Shown: piece after piece, positions 26,515 to 37,661 of the stretch
How the letters are laid out: each line of letters opens with the position of its first letter
Numbering within the stretch: the stretch's first letter is position 1
From: Beroe ovata
Taxonomy: Eukaryota; Ctenophora; Nuda; Beroida; Beroidae
Direction of reading: 5' to 3'
Length of the DNA: 42,981 nucleotides
Assembly (NCBI GenBank): GCA_946803715.1
Contig: CAMPET010000003.1
Location: forward strand, 181,667 to 224,647
Program-made: the position numbers and the translations under genes
Notes under the pieces: model-generated
Databases searched by the model: none
Told to the model about the DNA's origin: nothing
The model's input: only the letters and a program-made list of their open reading frames with translations

Positions 26515-27146
26515 NAAAGAGATAGTATCTCTGATCTTCTATTTTTGGTGTCGCCGACACGTTGAAGTTAATTGCGGTACTGTTTCGATCTAATTTCCGT
26601 GTTTTTCCGTGGGATTTTCCGGATTCAAGCTAATTCTCGAAACTCTGGATTCTCTTTTGTTTACACTGCCAAATCTCGACACTGCCAACACTGCCATGTC
26701 TTCTTCAGCAGCTTCGTTTAAGTTTGTGGAGAGATCCCCCTCAACCGTTGTAGCTGAATCATCTTTTCCTTCATTTTTTACTGTTGTGCAATTCGCTCTT
26801 CAATTTTTTTCATTGTTTATTTTATAGTATACTGATGGATTATCGTATAGTATACAGATGAATAATCTCTCTATAACCATGTTTATTGTACACTATATGG
26901 ATGAATAATCATCATCATTGATCAATTATTGATCACCATACACAACGATAATTCCTGTCCATGACGGGTGATAGTGTAATTTTCGGCAGCATTATTCGGA
27001 TAAAAGTTGTAAAATGTTATTTTATACAGTATTTGATATTTTTACAATATTTGATACCAGATTTCTCTTCCTTCTCCTCTGAATATGTAAGTGAGAATTC
27101 GTTAGCACCTGTAGCAATGATGTTGTAGTTGACACCTCTAGACACC
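21201..27146. other. Gene-poor 6-kb stretch with microsatellites
   Basis: It holds TG/CA tracts at about 22290-22318, 22452-22573, 23079-23098, 23660-23684, 25434-25467 and 26483-26514. Single Ns at 25458 and 26515 fall in or at the end of (GT)n tracts. Exon-like minus-strand frames at 22818-22995 (with a good ATG|GTAAGC donor) and 23430-23550 are unassigned. 26824-26915 has three imperfect copies of a TATACNGATGGAT-like motif upstream of the SLC44A start. No gene is confidently seen. Confidence 0.5.
21416..21658 (-). pseudogene. Possible class A GPCR helix-7 fragment
   Basis: The frame contains NTLNNPLVYSVLNSIFR, which has the NPxxY then FR pattern of rhodopsin-family helix 7 and the start of helix 8. 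It is preceded by LWLTAGSILRWYVNFCYHG. No helices 1-6 are found in order nearby on this strand, and stops surround it, so it may be a relic or chance. About 1.3 kb upstream on the same strand is another hydrophobic frame (22818-22995). Confidence 0.22.
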
Positions 27147-27897
27147 ATGACTAAAGATGGAAAAGTGAAGCCCTTCCAAACCGCGGTAATGACCCATTAT
27201 ATTAGAATTGTTTGCATAAAGATATGGTATCATTTTATCACTATCAGATAGATACTTATTGACTACAACCCATCATTTATAAGAAGTTTCATTGATATAT
27301 ACCGTTTATGGAAGTGCTCTTTGATATGTTGGACCTATTTATTTGAAATCACGTGTGAACATCTGTGTGTAAGAGAGTACGAAATTCAATACGACTCGCA
27401 TTAAAACCTGGAGAATACTAATCTGAGGGTCTTGATAGGTACATACTGATCTGAGAATACTGCAGAAAGAGCCGCTATAATTGTTCAATGGTCATGCTGT
27501 ATTACAAATGTGAAGTGGTGGAGTAATGACGGTTCCAGCTGTAATTGCCACCTGTGACCTGAGAATACATTAAAACATGTGAAATGAGATTTATTGTAGT
27601 CAATGGGAGATTGATTCAAATTTCTTATCTGGGATTTGGGAATTAGGTTTTGTAATACATCAGAACACTTATTTCTTTAATAACACAAATAACAATCTCA
27701 ATTGCTATTTTCTAGGTTCCCAACTATGGAAAACCTGCCAAGCATAGTTAACTAATTATCTCAATTAATTAGCTCTAATTATGTAATCATCTCCAGGAGG
27801 AAGATAAGAAGGATATCGGCCCCCTGAAGGATCGTGGTTGTACAGATGTGATATGTATCCTCATCTTCATTGTGTTCCTTGGCGGAATGGTAAGACT

Positions 27898-27934
<37 letters not shown>

Positions 27935-27936
27935 TA

Positions 27937-27970
<34 letters not shown>

Positions 27971-30900
27971 TGTATGTGTGTTTTTGTGTGTTTGTATATA
28001 TATATGTGTGTGTGTGTGGTGAGTAAGTTTCAAACTTGTCTTCGAGTATCAGGAACGGGTTTATCATGAGTAAATCTAAGAATTAATTATGATTGTGATG
28101 TGACATATTACCAGGGTGTGTTGGCGTATTTCGCATTCACTCTGGGTAACCCCTATCGATTGCTATACGGGTACGACAGTTTTGGTAACACATGCGGGAT
28201 GGCGAACACTAAACCAGAGGGTGTAACATCTCCGTACGCTGGCCGGGATCTTACCGATTATCCGTGAGTAGGACCAGTCTAGTGACATCATAAACCCGCG
28301 TTACCATGATGATAATAAGGGCAGAGCAGGGGAACGGAGTCATTATGTGTGCCCATGTGACATGTATTGTGGATAGTGGGTGTTAATCACTGTATCATAT
28401 TGTAGAATGTGTGTAAGTGAATGTTCCAATTATGTGAGTGGGTACTGTGTAGTGAGTGTGAATATAGCGAATACACCATGTAGTGTATTATAAGTGAAGT
28501 GTATGCAGCAAAACATGCATCATCACTTGTAACTTGCGACTTTTGCTTTACTCAACACGTCATTTGAAATTCAAACAGTTTACTTGATAAAGCATCCTAT
28601 ATCAATAATCCTAGATTAATGACGCGCACTGTACCTACACAGTACACAGTGCTACTATTTTGACAAACTGGTGTCAACGAATTCCATCGTTAGCATTCCT
28701 TCGTCAGTCATGTAGTGGTGTCAGCAAGCTGTGACGAAAGGGTACCCATTCGTCACAGAGGTCGGTTCTGACGAACTGGTGTCAACGGCTTTCATTCCTT
28801 TACGTCACAGTTCTTTTACGTCACAGTTATGTAGTGGTGTCAGCAGGTTATGACGAATGGGCACCCATTCGTCACAAAGGTCTGTTCTGACAAACTGGTG
28901 TCAACGAATTCCANTATAGCGAATACACCATGTAGTGTATTATAAGTAAAGTGTATGCAGCAAAACATGCATCATCACTTTTATCGCATGTAGAGTTTTC
29001 ATCGACTTGTAACTTGCGACTTTTGCTTTACTCAACACGTCATTTGAAATTCTAACAGTTTACTTGATAAAGCGTCCTATATCAATAATCCTAGATTAAT
29101 GACGCACATTGTACCTACACAGTACACAGTGCTACTATTTTGAAAAAAAAACAGCTCAATGTTAACTTGTGCATCTGCTGTGAATGGATCGTAGGTACAC
29201 ATTGAAGAACTATTGAAATGAATTGTACGCATTGAAGTTGTGACCTTGTGCCAGTCCTTCGCAAATCGCAGCAAAATACTGGGAATTTTATAATAGTCTG
29301 TTCTGACGTACTGGTTCCAACAAGTTTCACCGTCAACATTCTCATGTCAGAGTTATGCAATGGTGTCAACCAACAGGTTGTGACGAATGGTACCCATTCG
29401 ACACAAATGTCTGTTCTGACAAACTGGTGTCAACGAATTCCATCGTTAGCATTCCTTCGTCAGTCATGTAGTGGTGTCAGCAATCTGTGANTGACGCTAT
29501 ATCTGATAAGGCACTCGATTAACACTGTTTCTTGGCAGATTTGACCACATCATACTTTGTCTCATCCTGTTTCCAATTTGGGGAATCATCTACAGTCACA
29601 GAGGTCTGTTCTGACGAACTGGTGTCAAAGAATCCCATTCTTAGCATTTCTACGTCACGGTTATAAAGTGGTGTCAACAAGTTGTGACGATTGGCCTGTT
29701 CTGACGGAATAAGCTAAGTTAGTGAAAGATGTCGGAGTTTTACCTCATTCAGTGTGACGCGCGGTGCATTTTATCTTGACATGCGTTGTGGCATTGTTGC
29801 CATCACGCGCGTATATTTTGCGGTTCTGCAGAATTATGTCCTTAAAATAGTGAGGGCGCGCGGATAATTTTGGCGCGAGAACTGTCTCGAGATCTGTAGT
29901 CATAAGTTGTAGTGAAATAGGAAAACATTGTGGCAATGGCATGGGTACTGGAATTAATAGGGAGTGGTATTCAGTCACGTGACTGTCAAGTATAATGAGA
30001 ACACAGATACAACCAATGAAAATCAAGAAACGCTGTCACGTGATCAAAATCATTTGAGACCCCTCCCTCCCCAACAATACCATTTTCTATTCATCAACCA
30101 AAAAACTTCCTCTCCTGGCCCATCGTGAAGTTGTTATTTTCAGGTATTTGATGTACTTCGATCCTACTGCGATGATGCCGACCTCAATATCGTCACTGGC
30201 TAATTTTGGGGAAACAACGTCCATTGAAATGACGATGTTGGTGTGTGTCAAAGCATGTCCGTCTGAAACAATGTTCTTCGTTGAGAACTGGGAACTGGGC
30301 TATCGACTGAGTGAGTGATTTCCAGCACCTATGTGTTACTCTTGAGATTGGTGATGTGATCAACGAATCAGTGGTGTGGTGTGATGTGTATCATAACATC
30401 TGCATTTCAGATGCTCTGCAAGAACTACACGCAAGCGGGCATGACTACTGTCAGTATGATTTCTGGACCGATAACCCTCTGATTAACACGTTCTACGAAG
30501 CAAGCGATGGTTTGACTGGCACTATTACCTACCAGGATGGATCGTATATCACTAAGAGTGGTGCAGCGGGCCCTTGTCCCGAGTTCCTCATCGAGTCGTG
30601 AGTTCCATCATCCATAACGTGTATCTATTTCAGACTGGTTTTTGTTCATTGTCCTAACTCTGAATCTCCCTCCCCCCCAGTACATCCATCCTGAACCGGT
30701 GTATTCCCATGCCGGACGCTCTAACTGACGCTGCGACCGGGGCAGCACAAGACGCAGCCTCCGAAACGGCAAGCAAAGTCGAGTCAGCTCTTCAGGAGCT
30801 CTTCGAGACCAACGTTACAGCGTCAGAAGTGATGCAGTATGCGATGAGCGACATCATGAACTCGTACAGAGAAATAGCTGTGATGTGCGGCGCATCACTT

Positions 30901-33900
30901 GTCATCAGCTTCATCATCATCTTGCTGCTGGGGTGGATCGCTCAGATCATGATATACGCCATTGCTATCATGACCGCTGTGGCTTGTATTGCTGGTCCTG
31001 CCTACTTCTGGTATGTGTGGTACCAAGCTAAGAAGGAACTGGAAGAGCAAACTGTGCAGCTGGAGTCACAGATCAGTAATGTTGAGACACTCATGATTTA
31101 CGCTATTATCATTTCGGTGAGTTTGTATCATGAATATCCCCGGAAGTTCAGGTTCATATTCTCATAATGTTCATTGGCCCTCATTCCCCCCAGGTTGTGT
31201 GTTTGGTCGTGTTGATCCTCATTATATTCCTGCGGTCCCGTGTCGGACTCATGGTCACGCTGTTCAAGGAGGCGGGATTCATGGTCATGAGAATGATAGT
31301 TATCCTCTTCACTCCTCTCATCGTGAGTGTGAATCATTTGCTCCCCCCTTCGTAAATCTTCAGTTTGCTAACTACTGGAGCTTAAACCTAAAACTGAGTG
31401 GAAAATAGTCACCTGCCCCCGGGGACTATTACAATTTGCCCGCTCTAATACCACAATCAGTAGTATTCACAATATGATTGTAATCATTCTTTCAGCTTGC
31501 CCTCTTTATCCTCGCCTGGGCCGCCATGTGGTCCTTCGTGTCAGGGTACATCTACACGGCAGGTACCGCTACTGAGTACACACTCACTAGGACATACGAA
31601 AATAACGACCCGGCGCCAGACTACGCGGATATCAAGATGGTCTACTTTAAGGACCACGTAAGAATGCTGTCAGAATTGTAGCAGTATATCGGGGTGCAGT
31701 TGTAGTAGTGGAATTCAGCACTATTGGACCCGTATGATCGAATACAACCCCTCAGGACTACATCCTGTATGTGTGGCTGTACCATCTCTTTGGACTGTAC
31801 TGGGGAACCGAGTTCTTCCTTGCGTGCCACGAGATGGCCATTGCTGGGGCATTCGCTCAGTTCTACTGGACGAGGTATTACTAGTGTTGGCAATGTGCCA
31901 GCCCTCTCTGTGTCACTGAAACCACAGTATATAATATGACATGTTGAACTAACACCCCCTCCCCCCGTTATTCAGAGTGAAGAGCAAGGTGAGTTTCCCA
32001 GTGGCACGGGGCATATGGTGGGTGTTCCGGTATCATCTCGGTACTGTGGCATTCGGATCCTGCATCATCGCCATCATCCAACTGATACGGACCATCCTCG
32101 CTTACATTCAAAACAAGTGAGTCATGTAGCAATGACTGTATCTGGAATTGAAGTGACAAGTGACTCACTTACAGGTGATAAGTGATGTGCGAGTTGGTTG
32201 ATCAGAACACCCTTGTTCGCACATTCGTGAGATGATGATATCCCTGCAGGACGAAAGATAGTCAAAGTGAAGTGGTGAAGTACCTGCTTTACTGCCTACA
32301 GTGTTGTCTCTGGTGCTTCGAGAAGTGCATGAAGTTCATCAACAGAAACGCTTACATCTACACAGGTAATAATTAGTTTGAGGTGCAGAACGAAAAATTG
32401 CCCTTCTCAGAATCTTGATCTTCCATGCGACTTCTACAGAACACTCCAATACTCTCCTACTCAAATCATATTAATTGATCTTCTCTGAACTTGTTTTTAG
32501 TGCCGATATTGACCATCCCCCTCTCTCTCTCCACAGCTATCAAGGGTTGTAACTTCTGCACATCCATGAAGAAAGTGTTCGGACTCCTCATGTCGAATAT
32601 AGTGAGGGTCGGTGTAATTAACTGCGTTGGTTCCTTCATCCTATTTATCGGGAAGTTCCTTGTCGTCATAGTAACCGGTATCCTTGGTTACTTCATGATG
32701 AACAATGATGAGGAGCTCTTTTTCTGGGCTGTTCCTGTTCTTATCGCGGCAATCTTCGCTTTTGCCGTCGCTCACACCTTCTTCAGCGTCTACGAGATAG
32801 GTATGACGCATTGTCACCCCCAGTCGGGTGTTGACATCGTTTCAAAACACCAGACGTTTTGACACCACCGAACAGATGTTGACACCACGTTCTTCTTCGC
32901 AGGTATTGACACCATTTTTATCTGTTTTGCTGAGGATGAAACAAAGAATGACGGGACTCCAGGGAGAGAGTACTACATGAGCAAGAACCTCATGGTCAGT
33001 ATCTCGTTTTCAAACTGTCAGTATCATGGTCAGTATCTCGTTTTCAAACTGTCAGTTTCATGGTCAGTATCTCGTTTTCAAACTGTCAGTTTCATTGTCA
33101 GTATCTCGTTCTCAAACTGTCTGCATCATGGTCGGTATCTCGTTTTCAAACCGTCAGTATCATGGTCAGTATCCTGTTTTCAAACTGTCAGTATCATTGT
33201 CAGTATCCCGTTTTCAAACTGTCAGTATCATTGTCATTTTGAATTATATGATTGAACCTGATCAAGATAAGCTTCGTTTTGTGATCAGTATTATTACCCA
33301 TCTCATTATCAGCAATGGGTGGATAACAGCAGTGAAGCTCTGAAGAATCTAAAGAGGAAGAAGGGGCAGCAGAGAGCTGCCGCCAAGGCCGCTAAGTCTG
33401 GTGGCGAAGTGGTGAGTGATTAGCATGATGACGTCTTGTCGGCACTGTCTCACTAGCGTGGTGTCTCCTATATGTCCTGAGTCAACACATGTCTTAACAT
33501 TGAGTCAACACACTTGTGTTGATACTTGTGTGCAGCTGCGCTATATGTACAGCCTATACTATAGCTGATAGTGGCGCAGTAACTGTGAGAAAGCAGCTGT
33601 CTCTATGATATTGATAACTATGATAACTATGATAACTGTTTCTTTGTATGACGAGAAGTCTGTATGTCGTTAAGCAGCATACTATCTGGCTATCTTGACG
33701 TGTGCACACGTGTGCTCCTCGCTAAAACCCCCGCTATATGTTCCTATTACGTCATTGCGTGACGTCACGGTTCCCATCTTCTCAATGTGTCACCTTGTCA
33801 TGACGTACTCTAACTGTTACCCCTGGTCCTAGGCGAGCAAGCCGTCAGACCAGGCCCCTATATACCCTGCGTTGGAAATGGTAAGATGCAATTACCCTTG

Positions 33901-34879
33901 CCAATGGTCAGCATACTCGTTGCAATGTGTGCACTCCTTTCAATATTACTCTCTATCATGTCCTCGGTCCCCCATTCTAACCCCAGTTTTATTTATGACT
34001 AAGATAGTTATATGCTAATATTGCGCTGCACATGAATATGACGCTGATTCCTGATTTCATGATACTACCTGTACCCCAAGTATTACTTGCTCAAAGTAGC
34101 ACACTATCAACCATTCATGATACTTAGCATGACCCAGACTACCCCTAAAAATAATAGGTTTATGGATAGAAGTGGGATACGCGTCTCTTGTTTTTTGGGC
34201 CGTCAATTCAAGGAAAGGCATGATAAAGCACACTTACCTATTTGCTGCATGAACCGATGAAACAAACTTGATACCTGCTGCACTTAAAGTGATATGCTCA
34301 GAATTGATAGATCACTTCCACTGATTCTTGCATCGCGCTGCATGATACTGTATTCGCATTTCGCAACCTTAACCAGGGAGATCTTGATGTTAAGACTCCA
34401 ACTTTCAGGAGATGACAGAAAAATAACGTGGCACACCTCAAAATATGCTAGTAAGTCAAGGAATGATTGCGTGATGGACCCAATTTTGAGCGTGGTGTAA
34501 CTGCGGTTTGTGCACCACACGTTGCATACCCCTATTATACTCTGTGAACTGAATATCCGGGTCACGCAGCGTGGAAACACTGCAGTTTTAAAATAAAAAA
34601 TCGCCATTTGTAATGGGTGATTTATGAATCATCAATCACGATCTCTTGAAAATGAAATACAACCCTTCCCTCGATATGTGTCAAACTGTGTGTTTCAATG
34701 TGCTGCCGTTATTTTCTATGTTATGTGTGTGTCAGTGTGTGTGTGTGTGTGTAATTGAATAAAATGTCCGAGTATATTGATAGCGAATCAAGTTTTACCA
34801 TTTTACAAATTATTCCGATTATCCCAGATATTTATCTGTTTTTTGAGACCCACTTTTTCAGGCGATGGAGGATATGTGA
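27147..34879 (+). CDS. SLC44A: Choline transporter-like protein, SLC44 family (17 coding exons)
   Basis: This is a multi-pass plasma or organelle membrane protein of the SLC44/CTL family, involved in choline (and probably ethanolamine) transport. Exons: 27147-27185, 27716-27746, about 27804-27889, 28115-28263, 30144-30310, 30411-30597, 30681-31116, 31194-31322, 31496-31657, 31756-31874, 31976-32116, 32250-32365, 32537-32800, 32903-32994, 33313-33411, 33833-33880, 34862-34879. Phases agree at every junction from exon 4 on. The total is about 760 residues. Family marks are DRGCTDVICILIFIVFLGGM (helix 1), FGNTCG and YLMYFDP in the first loop, CP and a Cys-rich ectodomain, the LLLGWIAQIMIYAIAI core, TLAGAFA-like AGAFAQFYW, ARGIWWVFRYHLGTVAFGS, and a helix followed by KGCNFCTSMKKVFGLLMSN. 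The tail is basic, then ends PALEMAMEDM. Exons 2-3 are uncertain: the acceptor could be at 27797 or 27804. Introns contain satellites and two Ns. Confidence 0.93.
27898..28018. repeat. TG microsatellite right after an SLC44A 5' splice site
   Basis: An imperfect (TG)n tract of about 120 bp, broken by TTTG and TATA units, starts eight bases after the donor at 27890. It occupies half of intron 3. Confidence 0.95.
28914..28914. other. Single N, probable assembly join
   Basis: The sequence after it (TATAGCGAATACACCATGTA) repeats the sequence at 28463 onward, with a 27-bp insertion near 28980-29006. It is a probable join between redundant contigs inside SLC44A intron 4. Confidence 0.8.
29491..29491. 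other. Single N, probable assembly join
   Basis: The 74 bases before it match 28661-28734, a satellite unit, almost exactly. The contig probably ended in the repeat. Confidence 0.7.
32991..33238 (+). repeat. 34-bp minisatellite carrying the exon 14 donor of SLC44A
   Basis: There are about seven units of 34 bp, at 32991, 33025, 33059, 33093, 33127, 33161 and 33195. Each starts CATGGTCAGTATCTCGTTTT or a close variant. The first unit begins in exon 14 (last codons CTC ATG) and includes the authentic ATG|GTCAGT donor. Later units recreate it or a CATTGTCAGT variant. The array has no stop codon in any of the three plus-strand frames. Confidence 0.95.
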
Positions 34880-37661
34880 TACTGTATTACGTGACACTAG
34901 CGTACAGTAACCACGTTACCAAGGGAATCACGCGTTACCACGCGCCACAGAGCGAATTTCAGTAGCAGAGCTATATTCATAGTTTCCGAGTATGTTTTTA
35001 GCGGAGTTGTAAATATAGTGAAGAGGGGGATGTTGTTGGCGTGAGATAGGCATTTCCCATCATCCCACTTCCAATTGTCCTCAGTATGTTCATTGTTCCT
35101 CTCTCTCTCTCTCTCCTCCTCCTATCCTCACTCCCAGCCCCACCCCTCTCCTCAGAGAGTAATCGCATGCTCGAGCTCTACATTATAATATTGATAAAAC
35201 TGTAATTTTGTTCAGAGAATTTGTAGATATTTTCCTCCCCTCCCCGCTGAGGAACCATCAGTTGTAACAGTGCTAAATCAAAATGAGGATGCCGTGTTTT
35301 TAGCTCGCTATTTAATTCCTATTGTATCACGTGCAGGGAAGTTAGTTATTGAGTGAACTAGAAGTAAAGGTTTTGCTAGTAAATCATATCAATTATTAAA
35401 TTCAGTTGGCAAGATGATACAGAGTAGTAAGCACAATTTGAAGTGAAATTTCCATTTTCTAGTTATCAATCGTAATTTGGTGAAACTATCAGTATAAGTA
35501 AAACCATTGTTTGATTGTATCACTTTTTAGTCAGGTCTTTTTTGTTACGAAAATCATACAACATCGAATTATCGATATCATACTTCTCAAAGACAGTTTT
35601 CGTGAACAGTAAACGTAGAGGGCACTTTAAATTTAATATTATCATAAAATTATTAATTTGAAAATCAATTGCCAGAGGCCGCGGCCGTTAGGTTAGTGGT
35701 TACTCTAAGTCTACAAGTACAACTACAATCAGCATTTCATTTCATTTTCATGATGCTGGGTTTTCAGGTTTTCTATTTAAATCAAACTTTGAGTTTGCGA
35801 CATCGATAATCTTCGCCTAGAATGGTTTTTAGTATCAATCAGTCAATTTGTGTTGAATTGGTTTTTGTTGGTTGCCTTAAGTATTATTATATATTGAACA
35901 ACATAGACGGGTTGTATCATTCGATTTCATGCCATTGCCATGTGATTGTTAACCTCATAACACGATAAATCTAATACCGGATATGCATACCGGTTATGTT
36001 ATCAGTCAATAACCTGTGTCGGTGACAACCCGTGAGGTGCGCGTGACCCAAATTGGAATATATACTCCGCAAGCGTGCGCGGCTCCTTTAATTCAGTTCA
36101 CAGTACACGTACCGGTACAGTGTACACACAGAGTAAAATGAGGCGCGCGCAACGTATGAACACCAAGCATATCATAATTCATTCGACTCTGGCGATGAAA
36201 GTATTAACCTTCGAGTTGCTGATCACGGCACAACACAAAAACGCTCATGATTAATTGAATAAATAAATTAGCTAAATTATATGTTCATAGCTAAATATAA
36301 TTTAATGCATCAGTATAAGACAGTATATGCCTTGACTAAAATCTCGAGTCGTATTGAGTTTGACAATGACTATTAAAGGTAAAACAGAAAAGGGTAGCCG
36401 TAGAGAACATGGACTGGATTACTGGAAACTGAACGCCACCTTCGTAATTCGAGCGAATTGCCATGTGTTGAAACAATTTCTAAAATCCAAAATATTATGT
36501 ATTAAACATTGCATTTATGATGTTATCAATATCATGGGATTGGGCAACATGTGGGATCATTATCAATGAATTCAGAATCAGATATTCATACTATTGAATC
36601 ATGAATCTCGCATACCGTTTGATAGGCTAAAGCCAAACACAAGCAAGTTTAAAATAACTCAATTTTTGTACAGAATATTTTACAGGACACAGATGCATGC
36701 CCTGCATATATGATATAACCTAGGCCTAGGGCATAATGTATAACATATTGTTAATCGTAAACTCAGTGGCAGATTCATGTGTAAAATGAGGGCAAATGAT
36801 TTTTTGCGAATTCCACCAACATGACATTAATGCAACGAGAAATAAAAATTAAAAATCATCAATTTTAAAATTAGGGGCAAAATACAGCTGATCCGTAAAA
36901 GATGATCTCTTAAAATTAAATATAAGTGTGCAGTTATTATCTCTTGTTGCAGACGAACAAGAAAACATCAACAAAAAATCGCTCTTCACATCAAATCGCG
37001 TTTTTGATGGGGTGGGTCGGGGGTGTCAACTGTCTGTAACTGTGAGCGATTTTTGTCGATCTTCAATTAAATGACATCTGATCGATATTATTGATATTAA
37101 CAAAATTAAATTATCAAAACATGGAGTATTTTGCTATCATACATCTTTAGATTCATATGAAACGTAACGTCTTTTAAAGTGAATTAAGATTAAACGCTTA
37201 GGAATTGAGCAGATATTTAAGGTGACAAATGTGCGGAGTTCGTCCAAAAAAGCGCCAAATATTATGACACTGTAATAAATAACTCTGTGCGCCTCATTAT
37301 CAAACTCGGACCTCAACATAATATCATCCTCAACACGCATCATTCATCAATCAATATCCATCTGTTTTTCGTCTAATACTATAAAACTTGGGACTGACCA
37401 GTTCTAGTTTGAAGGAGGGGCTCATAATTATCAGCACGATATTAATCATAATTATTCATCATTATCATTATATCATTATTATAGGGGAATTACAATGATC
37501 AATGTACACTTATTATCACATGTTGTAGTGGATCTAGAACATATATATTTATCAAATGTACAAATTTGTATCACTGTCTGTATCACTGTTCAGTGTTCGT
37601 CTATGATTTCTTGCATCTCCTATTTTGTCGCCCCGGACGAGGGCTCTGTGGGACATGTTAT
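34880..37661. other. AT-rich intergenic region between convergent genes
   Basis: SLC44A (+) ends at 34879 and the ZMIZ-like gene (-) ends at 37662, so both 3' UTRs lie here. There is a CT-rich run at 35100-35133 and a CG-containing patch near 36030-36160. No protein, tRNA or clear repeat is seen in these 2.8 kb. Confidence 0.6.

Larger units (their letters stand above)
28661..29705. repeat. Satellite of about 108-119 bp units in SLC44A intron 4
   Basis: Six units begin TCTGACRAACTGGTGTCAAC near 28661, 28769, 28888, 29304, 29417 and 29612. Several contain the palindrome TGACGAATGG-(G/-)TACCCATTCGTCA or a close variant. The array is interrupted by unique sequence and by Ns at 28914 and 29491. 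Confidence 0.85.

Noticed and set aside
32977-33343. Three overlapping plus-strand frames rich in VSxSFSNCQ
   Set aside because: They are translations of the 34-bp minisatellite, not separate proteins.
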